DNA of 47,966 nt from an uncultured Clostridia bacterium (lineage in GTDB: Bacteria > Bacillota > Clostridia > TANB77 > CAG-508): the NCBI GenBank assembly GCA_947631025.1, contig CANRKA010000005.1, positions 1 through 47,966 on the forward strand, written 5' to 3'. Within the stretch, counting starts at the first letter, position 1. Every line of letters begins with the position of its first letter. Below are positions 37,241 to 46,700 of this stretch, in pieces. The notes below the pieces were generated by a model. That model had not been told where the DNA came from. It ran no database searches and was given only the letters and a program-made list of their open reading frames with translations. The position numbers were made by a program, and so were the translations under genes.

Positions 37241-37804
37241 TTATTTAACATCTGTAGAAGAATTTTCTTCCTTGCTTTCGCTTTCCTCTAGGTTTTTTTC
37301 TTTATCTAAATTTTCTTGTTCATTAATATCTTCTTTATTATTTTCTACATTATTTTCTTTTACTTTATTATCAACATTTTCTTTTTCATCATTATTTTCT
37401 TCTTTTAACTCTGTATTATCCTCTTTTTGCTCATTTTCTTTAATTTCTTTATTATTTATTTCCTCTGTTTCCTTAATTTCTTGTTTTTTTACTTCATTTT
37501 TGCTTTCTTCTTTAATGCTTATAATAGGTATATTTGCATATAATGCAGGTGCACCATTAGTTCCATCTTCCTTTGTTTGATTTGTAAGACGTACATCTAT
37601 AGCATTCTCATCTACATCTATATATTTTTTTATTACCTCTATAATTTCTTGTTTCATCATATCTAAAAAGTCAGCTGAAACATTTGCTCTATCTTGCATT
37701 AATACTAAATGAAGTCTTTCCTTTGCTTCTTTACCAGAACTACTTTCTTTGTTTCCTTCTGCCTTAAATATTTTTTTAAAAAAATTACTTATATTTTCAA
37801 ACAT
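37241..37804 (-). CDS. minE: MinE with a long acidic C-terminal tail
   Basis: 187 residues, twice the usual 85-95. The first 90 residues look like MinE: an amphipathic start FENISNFFKKIF, then AKERLHLVLMQDRANVSADF and MMKQEIIEVIKKYIDVDEN. After about residue 105 comes a low-complexity stretch almost wholly of Glu, Lys, Asn and Asp. MinE drives pole-to-pole MinD oscillation and restricts septum inhibition to the poles. The start at 37804 follows GGAGG; the upstream TTG is rejected. It lies 24 bases after minD. The tail resembles a charged disordered linker, and its role is unknown. Confidence 0.85.
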   Translation of the reverse strand: MFENISNFFKKIFKAEGNKESSSGKEAKERLHLVLMQDRANVSADFLDMMKQEIIEVIKKYIDVDENAIDVRLTNQTKEDGTNGAPALYANIPIISIKEESKNEVKKQEIKETEEINNKEIKENEQKEDNTELKEENNDEKENVDNKVKENNVENNKEDINEQENLDKEKNLEESESKEENSSTDVK

Positions 37805-37828
37805 CTTATAAACCTCCAATTATAGCCA

Positions 37829-38623
37829 CTATTTTATTTTAAAAATTCTTTTAACTGTAGCAAGAAAACCTTTTTCCCTTCCTGGCACTGTTACTTCAAT
37901 TTTTTCTCCAAGAATTCTTTTAGCAGTTTCCATATATGCTTTTCCTGATGGAGCTTTTTTGTTTGAAATTACTGGTTCTCCTTTATTAGTTTGGGTAATA
38001 ATATATTCGTCGTCTGGAACAACTCCAATTAATTCTATTGACAATAAGTCTACTATATCATCAACATCCATCATTTTACCTTTTCTAACCATTTCTGGTC
38101 TTAAACGATTTATAATTAATTCTGGATTTTTAATTTGTGATGATTCTAAAAGACCAATTATTCTATCTGCATCACGAATTGCAGATATTTCTGCCATTGT
38201 AACTACAATTGCTCTATCTGCTCCTACTATAGCATTTTTAAACCCTTGTTCAATTCCTGCAGGGCAATCTATTAAAATATAATCAAATTCTTCTTTTAAT
38301 TTATCAACAAGATTTTTCATTTGCTCTTCATTTATTGCACTTTTATCTCTAGTTTGTGCGGCAGGCAATAAAAATAATTCTTTAAATCTTTTATCTTTAA
38401 TTAAAGCTTGTCTTAATTTACATTTTTCTTCTACAACATCTACAATGTCATATACAATTCTATTTTCTAAACCCATAACAACATCTAAATTACGAAGTCC
38501 AATATCTGTGTCTACAAGTACAACTTTTTTTCCTTCTAGTGCTAAAGCAGACCCTAAATTTGCTGTTGTTGTTGTTTTTCCTACTCCACCTTTTCCAGAT
38601 GTAATAACTATAACTTCTCCCAT
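37829..38623 (-). CDS. minD: Septum-site determining ATPase MinD
   Basis: 264 residues. Deviant Walker A GKGGVGKTTTTANLG (about 10-24), VLVDTDIGLRNLDVVMGLEN, and the C-terminal amphipathic membrane helix GFLATVKRIFKIK. MinD binds membrane in its ATP form and recruits MinC and MinE. AGGAGGAAAA precedes the start. Its upstream neighbour is topA, not minC, so no MinC is encoded next to it. minD-minE-rodA form an apparent operon. Confidence 0.95.
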   Translation of the reverse strand: MGEVIVITSGKGGVGKTTTTANLGSALALEGKKVVLVDTDIGLRNLDVVMGLENRIVYDIVDVVEEKCKLRQALIKDKRFKELFLLPAAQTRDKSAINEEQMKNLVDKLKEEFDYILIDCPAGIEQGFKNAIVGADRAIVVTMAEISAIRDADRIIGLLESSQIKNPELIINRLRPEMVRKGKMMDVDDIVDLLSIELIGVVPDDEYIITQTNKGEPVISNKKAPSGKAYMETAKRILGEKIEVTVPGREKGFLATVKRIFKIK

Positions 38624-38739
38624 AATTTTCCTCCTTATATGGATTTCGTTGTTTTCACACTATTATAATATATGAAAATAAGTAAAAAGTCAATGATTTA
38701 TTTCATGTTCGTTACAAAAATATTACATTTTTTTTACAA

Positions 38740-38769
38740 AAAAATAAATGCCTTATTGCATTTATTTTT
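38740..38769 (-). terminator. topA terminator
   Basis: Stem AAAAATAAATGC/GCATTTATTTTT with a 6-base loop, overlapping the topA stop codon and followed on the minus strand by a T-rich run. Confidence 0.75.
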
Positions 38770-40813
38770 TCTTTTTACTAACCTTCTTCTTTGCTATTTC
38801 TTCTTTTATTTCTTCTGCATCTACTGGATTTACTTTTTCTCCGGCGTTTGGCTTATTCCAAGATATGTAATCACATGTTGCTGGATTATTTTCGCATATA
38901 TAGTAATTTCTTTTCTTTTTTGTTTTTCTAATTTGAACTTTTCCTCCACATTTTGGACATGGCTCATCTATTGTAACTACAAATGGTTTAGTATTTTTGC
39001 ACTCTGGATATCCTGGACACGCTAAAAACTTACCAAATCTTCCATATTTTACTACCATCATTCTTCCGCATTTTTCACAAGGTATGTCTGAAACTTCCTC
39101 TTGAAGTTCTACATGTTCTAATGTTTTTTCGACTTTTTCAACTTCTTTTATGAATGGATCATAAAATTCTTCTATCATCTTTTTCCAATATTCTTTACCT
39201 TCAGCTATTTCATCAAATTCATTTTCTATCTTTATAGTAAATTCCTCATTAACAATGTCTGAAAAATTTTCTATTAATAATTTATTTACTGCCTTTCCTA
39301 ATTCTGTAGGTATTAGCTGTTTCTTTTCTTTTTCTATATATCTTCTTTCCAAAATTGTTGTAATTGTTGGAGAATATGTACTTGGCCTACCTATTCCTCT
39401 TTCTTCTAGTGCTTTTACTAAACTTGCTTCTGTATATCTTGGTGGTGGTTCTGTAAAACTTTGCTTACTTTCTAAATTGCTTTTTAGTACTTCCTCCTTT
39501 TCTTCTAATTCTGGTATATTAGAATATTCCTCATTTGTTTTTTGATCTTCGTCTTCTACATATAAAGTCATAAATCCTTTAAATTCAATGCTTTGTCCAT
39601 TTGCTTTAAATATATATCCATTTGCATTTATTTTTGCTGAAATTGTGTTAAACACTGCTACACTCATTTGGCTAGCTAAAAATCTATTATATATTAATTT
39701 ATATAATTTAAATTGATCTTTACTTAATTCATCTTTTATATCTTCAGGTTTTAAGTCTATATATGTTGGTCTAATTGCTTCGTGTGCATCTTGCGAATCT
39801 GATTTTGTTTTATAATATCTATTTTCGTAATATTTCTCTCCATATTGTTTTATAATTTCTTCTTTAGCCTTTTGTCTTGCTTCTTCAGAAATTCTTGTTG
39901 AGTCTGTTCTCATATATGTTATTAATCCTATTGAACCTCTATCTAATACTTTAACTCCTTCATATAAACTTTGTGCTACAGACATTGTCTTTTTTAATGT
40001 AAATCCTAACTTTCTTGAAGCTTCTTGTTGCATTGTACTTGTTGTAAATGGTGGAGCTGGAGTTCTCTTTTTTTGTCCTTTCTTTATTTCTTCAACAATA
40101 TATTTTGCTTTATTTATATTATTTAATATATTTTTAACTTCATCTTCTTTATGAAGCTCTTGTTTTTTATTATCAGTTCCATAGTATTTTGCTAAAAATG
40201 TTTTATTAGTCTTTTTATCTTTTAATTCTGCATACAAATTCCAATATTCTTCTGGTACAAACTTTTCAATTTCGCTTTCTCTATCTACAATTAATTTTAC
40301 TGCAACAGATTGAACTCTTCCTGCAGATAGTCCCCTTCTTACCTTTTTCCATAATACTGGACTCATTTTGTAACCAATAATTCTATCTAATACACGCCTT
40401 GCTTGTTGTGCATCTACTAAATTCATATCTATTGTTCTAGGATTACTAATTGCGTTTTTTACAGCATTTTTTGTTATTTCGTTAAATGTTACTCTATTTA
40501 AGTCTTTAGGAGATAATTCTAATATATAAGCTAAATGCCATGCTATTGCTTCTCCTTCGCGGTCAGGGTCGGTTGCAAGATAAATTGTTTTAGCATTTTT
40601 TGCTTCTTTTTTTAATGTTTTTATTAAATCTCCCTTTCCTCTAATGTTTATATACTCTGGTTCAAAGTCTTTTTCAACATTAACTCCTAATTTTGATTTA
40701 GGCAAATCTCTAATGTGTCCCATTGAAGCCATAACCTTTGTATTTCCACCTATAAACTTTTTTATTGTATTAGCCTTTGCTGGAGATTCCACTATTATTA
40801 ATTTATTGGCCAT
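38762..40813 (-). CDS. topA: DNA topoisomerase I
   Basis: 683 residues. Type IA enzyme that relaxes negative supercoils. The toprim domain has IVESPAKANTIKKFIG (6-21) and TDPDREGEAIAWHL. The catalytic tyrosine is near 299 in GLITYMRTDSTRI, then SQDAHEAIRPT. The C-terminus holds two zinc ribbons: CEKCGRMMVVKYGRFGKFLA with C..C after it, and CPKCGGKVQIRKTKKKRNYY with a CENN...C pair. A Lys-rich tail ends the protein. GGGAGAC precedes the start. It is on its own between two terminator-like hairpins. No in-frame CGG in 683 codons. Confidence 0.96.
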   Translation of the reverse strand: MANKLIIVESPAKANTIKKFIGGNTKVMASMGHIRDLPKSKLGVNVEKDFEPEYINIRGKGDLIKTLKKEAKNAKTIYLATDPDREGEAIAWHLAYILELSPKDLNRVTFNEITKNAVKNAISNPRTIDMNLVDAQQARRVLDRIIGYKMSPVLWKKVRRGLSAGRVQSVAVKLIVDRESEIEKFVPEEYWNLYAELKDKKTNKTFLAKYYGTDNKKQELHKEDEVKNILNNINKAKYIVEEIKKGQKKRTPAPPFTTSTMQQEASRKLGFTLKKTMSVAQSLYEGVKVLDRGSIGLITYMRTDSTRISEEARQKAKEEIIKQYGEKYYENRYYKTKSDSQDAHEAIRPTYIDLKPEDIKDELSKDQFKLYKLIYNRFLASQMSVAVFNTISAKINANGYIFKANGQSIEFKGFMTLYVEDEDQKTNEEYSNIPELEEKEEVLKSNLESKQSFTEPPPRYTEASLVKALEERGIGRPSTYSPTITTILERRYIEKEKKQLIPTELGKAVNKLLIENFSDIVNEEFTIKIENEFDEIAEGKEYWKKMIEEFYDPFIKEVEKVEKTLEHVELQEEVSDIPCEKCGRMMVVKYGRFGKFLACPGYPECKNTKPFVVTIDEPCPKCGGKVQIRKTKKKRNYYICENNPATCDYISWNKPNAGEKVNPVDAEEIKEEIAKKKVSKKKK

Positions 40814-40918
40814 TTTGTCTCCCTTCGTACTTATCTTTTATAAATCTCAATATGTATTCTAGACTATATTTATTTTTTTTGCAACATTTATAAAAAATAT
40901 TTTTATGTTTTTATTAAT

Positions 40919-40946
40919 AAATGAGTCGACCTATATCGACTCATTT
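40919..40946 (-). terminator. Hairpin downstream of cwlD
   Basis: Stem AAATGAGTCGA/TCGACTCATTT, loop 6 bases, directly beyond the cwlD stop. Its T run on the minus strand is interrupted, so termination may be partial and allow read-through into topA. Confidence 0.6.
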
Positions 40947-40964
40947 AAAATATTAATATATTAA

Positions 40965-41682
40965 TTATTCATTAAAATAATCCATAATTCCAAGATATAT
41001 TCCCCATGCTAATTTATCTTGATATTCATCTGATAACAAATCTTTTTCTTCTTCTTTGTTAGACAAAAAGCCACATTCAACAATAGATATAGGTATTTCA
41101 ACGTGTTTAATAATATATACATTATTTAATTTCATTGCTACTCTTTCATTTTCTTTTTGTATTGATTTATTAAGACTACTTTGCAATGTTTTTGCAAGTC
41201 TTATACTATTTTCATTTTCTTCCTGATAAAAACATTGCCAACCATAATACTGGTTTTGAGGTATTTTATTTAAATGTATTGAAACAAAAATATCTGCTGA
41301 AGATTCATTTCCTATTTTTACCCTATTTCGTATATCAGATATTTTTTTCTCTCTTAATGTTTTTTTATCTAAATCATGAATCCCACTTTCATCAGAACGG
41401 GTTAATACAACAGTTGCACCACTTTGCTCTAACAAATTTTGTACCTTAAATGCAATTTTTAAGTTGATTTGAGCTTCTGTTGTTCCATCTGAGCTTTGTG
41501 CTCCCTCATCCGGTGTTCCATGACCGAGCATCTAAAACAATTACTTTATTTGATACTGGAAGACTCACGGTTTCTACTGTAGATTCTTTTAAATCATTAT
41601 TTTGAAATAAGTAGAATGCAAATATAGAAAAAATAAAGCAAGATAGAACAAATATTATTCTTTTTTTGTGTAAAATAATCAT
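40965..41682 (-). CDS. cwlD: N-acetylmuramoyl-L-alanine amidase CwlD, +1 shift
   Basis: 238 residues after correction, the usual CwlD length. Amidase_3 zinc enzyme that, in spore formers, removes peptide side chains so that muramic lactam can form in the cortex. An N-terminal signal/membrane segment (about 8-26) is followed by VIVLDA-G-HGTPDEGA. Codon 53 is CGG; only skipping C gives DAGHG, whose His54 is a zinc ligand. Downstream motifs are VVLTRSDESG, IFVSIHLNK (second His) and ISIVECGFLSN (catalytic Glu). AGGAGAT precedes the start at 41682. Without the shift translation ends after about 58 residues. CwlD rather than a general amidase is inferred from size and layout. Confidence 0.93.
41523..41526 (-). 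other. +1 recoding site 9: GCT C GGT (cwlD)
   Basis: Codon 53 is CGG. Skipping C gives DAGHG, the invariant Amidase_3 zinc-binding motif. Confidence 0.96.
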
Positions 41683-41768
41683 AAAAAAATCTCCTATATA
41701 AATATTTTTTATATATTTATATGAGAGACTTTTTATTTATATAACTTAAATTTTATAGAAAATATTTT

Positions 41769-42692
41769 TTATTTTTTTCTTCTATCTATTGCATAACTAC
41801 TTCCAATTATTGTTTTTGCTGCGTGCTTAACTTGTGCTCCTACTTCACCTATTTCTAATATATTACTAAATCTTCCTTTATCTACTTCAACAACGCCAAT
41901 AGATATAGATGTTAGCGGAAATTGTTCAAGTATACCTTTTCTATTTTCTACTTCTAAATATCCTTTTTCTAAATCTTCTTTTGTAAAATATTGTTCAACT
42001 AGCTTATCAAATTCTGCAATTATATCTTGACATATTTTTTCATAATCTGTTTTAGAAACAATAGCAACAAAATCGTCTCCACCTATGTGGCCTACAAAGC
42101 AATTATTATCTTTAATTCCATGAATATTTCTAACAAGCGTTTTTGCTGTAAATTTTATCATCTCATCGCCTTTTAAGAATCCATATACATCATTATATTC
42201 TTTAAAATTATCTAAATCTGCGTATATAACAGCAAATTCATCATTATTTAATACTCTTTTCTTTAGTTCTGCATGTATTTGAACATTACCAGGAAGCCCT
42301 GTTAATGGGCTTACTCTTCTATTCATGTACATTAATCTCATTATATTTTTTACTGTGTAATATAAATAATCATTGTCTACAGGTTTTCTAATGTAATATT
42401 CTACTGCCTTTTCTAAAACTTGTATTCTGTGTTTTTTTTCATTATTTGTAGATAATACAATTATTGGTGTTATTCCATTATCTTCATTTGATCTAATTTT
42501 TTGGCACAATTCTACGATATCTACTTGTATATAATCTTCATCTATTATAATTAGTGAAGGAATATTTTTTAATGCTACATCTATTTGGTCTGTAATAACA
42601 CATTTTATTTTAAATGTTTCTCCTTTAAGCAGTTCTTTTATTTCGTTAGCATTATTTAAATTATCATCTATAATATATATCTCTTGTACCAT
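41769..42692 (-). CDS. REC-like domain plus GGDEF diguanylate cyclase
   Basis: 307 residues. Residues 1-125 form a response-regulator receiver fold: YIIDDN at the start, IIIDEDY at the phosphoacceptor strand, VLSTNNE and IRKPVD near the end. The GGDEF domain follows, with LTGLPGNVQIHAEL, VIYADLDNFKEYND and the signature loop GGDDF, an active-type variant. It presumably makes cyclic di-GMP. No histidine kinase is next to it. GGAGAAAA precedes the start. It lies 43 bases after the Ig-like gene on the same strand. Confidence 0.88.
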   Translation of the reverse strand: MVQEIYIIDDNLNNANEIKELLKGETFKIKCVITDQIDVALKNIPSLIIIDEDYIQVDIVELCQKIRSNEDNGITPIIVLSTNNEKKHRIQVLEKAVEYYIRKPVDNDYLYYTVKNIMRLMYMNRRVSPLTGLPGNVQIHAELKKRVLNNDEFAVIYADLDNFKEYNDVYGFLKGDEMIKFTAKTLVRNIHGIKDNNCFVGHIGGDDFVAIVSKTDYEKICQDIIAEFDKLVEQYFTKEDLEKGYLEVENRKGILEQFPLTSISIGVVEVDKGRFSNILEIGEVGAQVKHAAKTIIGSSYAIDRRKK

Positions 42693-42735
42693 TTATATTT
42701 TCTCCTTTTGTACGTATATCCAAATAAAGGATTCT

Positions 42736-43674
42736 TTATGGGGCATATGTACATCTACCCTCAAATGTTGATTTTGCATTATCAAAATTAGTTGCAGTAA
42801 CAGTGATTGTGTTTTCTCCTTCTATCATTTGAATTTTGTATTGTATTTGTTTTTCTTTATAATCACTTAAATCTATCATATATTCTTTTCCATTTAAATT
42901 AAATTGTACTTTTTGTATAGCTTCTTCATCAGATACAGATAAAATTAAATATTGTGTTTGTTCTGCATCTTGCACTACAGAAATTATTGGCTTTGTTACA
43001 CCTTTTACTTCTTGTTCTTTTGTTGTTGTTAAATTTCTAGAATTAACTGCTACAACAGTAAGTTTGTGCTGTCCTCTTGGTATCTCAATTTCTTCTTCTA
43101 TTTGTGCAAGACTATCTTCTTTTGCTTCTATTTCTACTTCTTCTGACTCATCCCATCTATATGTTATATATGCCATTTGTTCATTATCTTTAGCTGTAAT
43201 TTTTATTTTTCCATTACTTCCTTCTATGCTAAGCTGAGGAGCTAAAGCTTCAATTTCGTAGTTTTCTTCGTATGTTGCTACTTTTCCATTTATATCGTAT
43301 ATTGTAACTTTTATTGTATTGTTTCCAACTGGTAGCTCTACTTCTTCTTCTTTATAAGTTTCACCATCTAAATCTATTGTTTTTTCTTCGTTGCTATTAC
43401 TCCATACATACACAATTTTATCTAATCCATTTTCAGATGTTGCTGTTATTAATAATTTTTCATACTTTCTTTCAAATGTTGCTTCTGGTTTATTTAGTCC
43501 AAAACCGTTATTTTGTGCAATAGCATATGTTCCCATACCAATAAATCCAACTGAAAATATAATTAATACTATAACAAAAAATCTTATTATTGTTTTAATT
43601 TCTATGTTACTATTTCCTTTTGGCGCTCTTTTTGCTTTATAAGAATTATCTACACTTAAAATCTGGTTTTTCAT
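42736..43674 (-). CDS. Membrane-anchored protein with bacterial Ig-like repeats
   Basis: 312 residues. A basic cytoplasmic start (about 1-28) and one membrane helix (about 30-54) are followed by three Ig-like beta-sandwich repeats of about 80-90 residues. Each has a pattern such as GNNTIKVTIYDINGKVATYE or GENTITVTATNFDNAKSTFE. It is very acidic outside the membrane. Such proteins usually bind wall or other surface proteins, but no function can be assigned. It lies between the GGDEF gene and the large surface protein, on the same strand as both. Confidence 0.65.
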   Translation of the reverse strand: MKNQILSVDNSYKAKRAPKGNSNIEIKTIIRFFVIVLIIFSVGFIGMGTYAIAQNNGFGLNKPEATFERKYEKLLITATSENGLDKIVYVWSNSNEEKTIDLDGETYKEEEVELPVGNNTIKVTIYDINGKVATYEENYEIEALAPQLSIEGSNGKIKITAKDNEQMAYITYRWDESEEVEIEAKEDSLAQIEEEIEIPRGQHKLTVVAVNSRNLTTTKEQEVKGVTKPIISVVQDAEQTQYLILSVSDEEAIQKVQFNLNGKEYMIDLSDYKEKQIQYKIQMIEGENTITVTATNFDNAKSTFEGRCTYAP

Positions 43675-43747
43675 ATAAATTTTTCACCTCATTATCTACG
43701 GAAAATTATAACATAAGAAATTTTCAATGTAAATATTTTTAGTATAA

Positions 43748-43776
43748 AAATGAGCTTATTTTTAATAAGCTCATTT
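43748..43776 (-). terminator. Terminator of the large surface protein gene
   Basis: Stem AAATGAGCTTATT/AATAAGCTCATTT around a short loop, just beyond the stop at 43781, with A/T runs on both sides. Confidence 0.75.
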
Positions 43777-43780
43777 TATT

Positions 43781-46700
43781 TTATAATACGAATTTTTTAA
43801 TTAATACTATTCCTGTTGCAGTTGTAAATAACATTAATAATGTTAGTCCAAAATATGTTTTTGCATTTCCTAATGCTATAGATAACATTACAGGAGCATC
43901 ATCTATATCATCTTCTCCGTCTTTTTTATTATCTGGTATAGAATCTATATCTGGTGTTCTATATTTATTGTAATCTTTACTTATTTCAGCAACATTTACT
44001 TTTAATCCTAAGTTATCTGTACCATTAATCCATGTTAATACAACTGTTACTACTTTGCTTTCACCTGGTTGTAATAATGTATCTTTTAATTGATCTGTTG
44101 TAATAATTCCATTTTCTGTTTCTTTCCATAATGGATTGTCTTTAGCATCAAATTTTAATCCTTCTGGTATATAGTCTTTAATTTCTTTTGCATATCCTTC
44201 TATCATACCTTCGTTTGTGATTCTAATTTGATATTCAAATTTGACAGTAACATCTTTTAATTTTTTTCTACCTAAATCTACTTTTACAATTTCTTCAGGA
44301 TCATCTTCAAATTTATGATTTGTTTCAGTAATTGTTTGATTTCCATTTTCTATAACAATTGCTTTACTTACAATTTTTCTTAATGCTAAATCAAAATATA
44401 CAATTCTTACTTTTTCAAAATCATCATCATCTTCTTGTCCTGGAATATAAGATTTATCTAATTCACTATCTTTATATGAAGGTAAATCTTCGTCTTTTGG
44501 TAGTTCAAATCCACCATTAGGTGTTGAATCTCTATCTTCTACTTCGTTTCCTTCTGAATCACTATCTTCTGTTATTTGTGCTAAATTTGTTATATTTTTT
44601 CCAAATTCTGCTGTATCTTTAACTTTACATTGAATTTGTACAAATTTAGTACTTAAAGATTCTCCACCTTCATATGCTTTTAATAGATTATCTGTTTTTC
44701 CTTCTGTATATTTTAAATAATCTGTAGTTACTTTTCTTCCATCTTCAGATACTTTCCAATTATATTGTTTATTAATTTCACTATCTTCTATATATTCCAA
44801 TTCTGGTGGTAAATAGTCTGTTATTTCATCTACATATCCATCTACGTTTCCTTCATTATATACATTTATTGTGTATGTAATAATACTTCCTCTTACAACT
44901 TGTAGTGGTTTTTTAGTATGATTATATATAGCTGTTGTATCTGTTTCATTTTTTAATGGTGTAGTATCTACTTGAGGCTCTCTTCCTGTTGTTTTTGCTC
45001 CGTCTATATCTACAATGTGTTTTCTTAAAGATAAGTCAAATTGTTGAATTACTATTTTTTCGAAGTCATCATCATCTTCTTGTCCTTTTATATATCCGTT
45101 ATCGTCGCCATTTCCTTTGTAATTGTTATTTTTCTTATCTTCTGGGAAATTTCCTGGTGTTGAGTCTCTATCTTGATTAATTGTATTTCCATTTTCATCT
45201 TCATATTTTGTTATTTCTGCTATATTTGTAATTTCTTCTTTTACAGTTGCTTTTTCATTTACTTTACATTTAACTTTTAAATCTATATAGTCTAGGTTTT
45301 CTCCGTCAAATGCCTTTAATAAACTACTTTCTCTACCTTGTTCTTTTAATATTTCATTTTTAATACTACTATCTGTTTCTTTTGCTAAAACTGTAGTTTC
45401 TATTTTACGTGTTGCTGGATCATAAATCCATCCATATTTTGCATTAAATTCAGACGCTTGAGCTATTTTTTCTTCTTTTGTTAAATTTGTAGTATCTGAA
45501 TTTTGCATAGAATCTCTTTGTTCTATTTCTTCATATGTTGTTGGAATTAATTCATCTGTTGCTTTTACTTCTTCATATGTTACTGGCATAATAAAGTCTA
45601 ATTGTTCTGGTAAATAGTCACTAACTTTGCCAATATATCCATCTCTTTGACCTTCATTATATACTCTTATTGTATATGTAACAATATCTCCAACTTTAAC
45701 TCCAATAGGAGCTTTAGAATGAACATATCTTGCTGTTAAATCTTCTCCATTTGGATATAATTTACTTACATCTACAACTGGGGCTCTATTATATTTTTTA
45801 CCTTCTACTTCTGATATAAATTTTCTTAAAGAAACATCAAAAGGTTTTTCATTTGGAGTATTTTTTAGTGTAATTGTAATATATGATGATTGAACATCCA
45901 TACTAACAGGATTATCTTGGTCTATTACATTTCCTAATTGATCTTTAACAGTAATTTGTGTTTTATCTTTATCAACTATATAATTTCCATTTTCTTCTTT
46001 TACTTTAACAGTTAATTCTATTGTTCCATCAAATTTTTGGTACCCATTAGGTGCAACCTTTTCAGTAATTTTATATAAATCTGCCTGTTCTGCTGAATCT
46101 ATTTGTTTATCTTCTATTAATGTTGCTGCTCCATTTTCGTTTGTTGCACTTTTTTCTTGATTATTTATTGTAAATACTGCTTCGCTTAATTTTTTATCTA
46201 AATTTGTACTATCTACCTTTACTATTTTTAAAGAATATTTTCCTGTTATAGGTAATTCAACTTCTTTTTCTCCTGATAAATCAATTGGTGTTTTATCAAC
46301 TATAGCAATTGGTTGAGTAGTAGCAATTGCTGATGCATTTGTCCAATAATTAATTGTTGTTGAATTATATTTAGCTGTAAAACTAACTTTTATCTTTCTA
46401 TATTTAGCATTTGCAGGTACTCTAATATAAAAATCCTTTCCTAATAAATCTTCTATACTTTGTGTAGTTAAAGTTTTATTTACATCTAATAATTTGTAAT
46501 CATTTATTGTATTTCCAACTTCATCTGTAATATTACAATTAAAATCATAATATTCAACATTATTTTTTGTAATTTTAAATGGCCCTGCAATATAATATTC
46601 TTCATTATCTATTGTATCTTTTTCAATTTTTACTTGGGTTTCTGCCATTTCTAATGGTTTAGTATTTGGCATAACACTTGTATCTTCTGCCTCTGCAATC

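Noticed and set aside
37167..37580. Long plus-strand ORF opposite minE/rodA
   Set aside because: It is the complement of the Glu/Lys-rich minE tail and encodes a Ser/Phe/Leu-rich artefact.
1729..41526. Random sequencing or assembly indels
   Set aside because: Such errors would favour the many long A/T runs; none of the nine indels is in one, and all are a C before GGN. Raw reads would still be decisive.
1729..41526. CGG reassigned as a normal triplet to another amino acid, as reported in some bacterial clades
   Set aside because: A triplet reassignment does not change the frame; here the downstream frame is always +1.
1729..41526. Classic programmed frameshifting with slippery heptamer, internal SD and stop codon (prfB type)
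   Set aside because: No shared upstream codon, no consistent SD-like element, and no stop codon at the shift positions.
2106..41682. Split genes as ordinary pseudogenes
   Set aside because: Essential or core genes (rsmH, rodA) are affected, there are no other lesions or in-frame stops, and the same single-base change recurs at every split.
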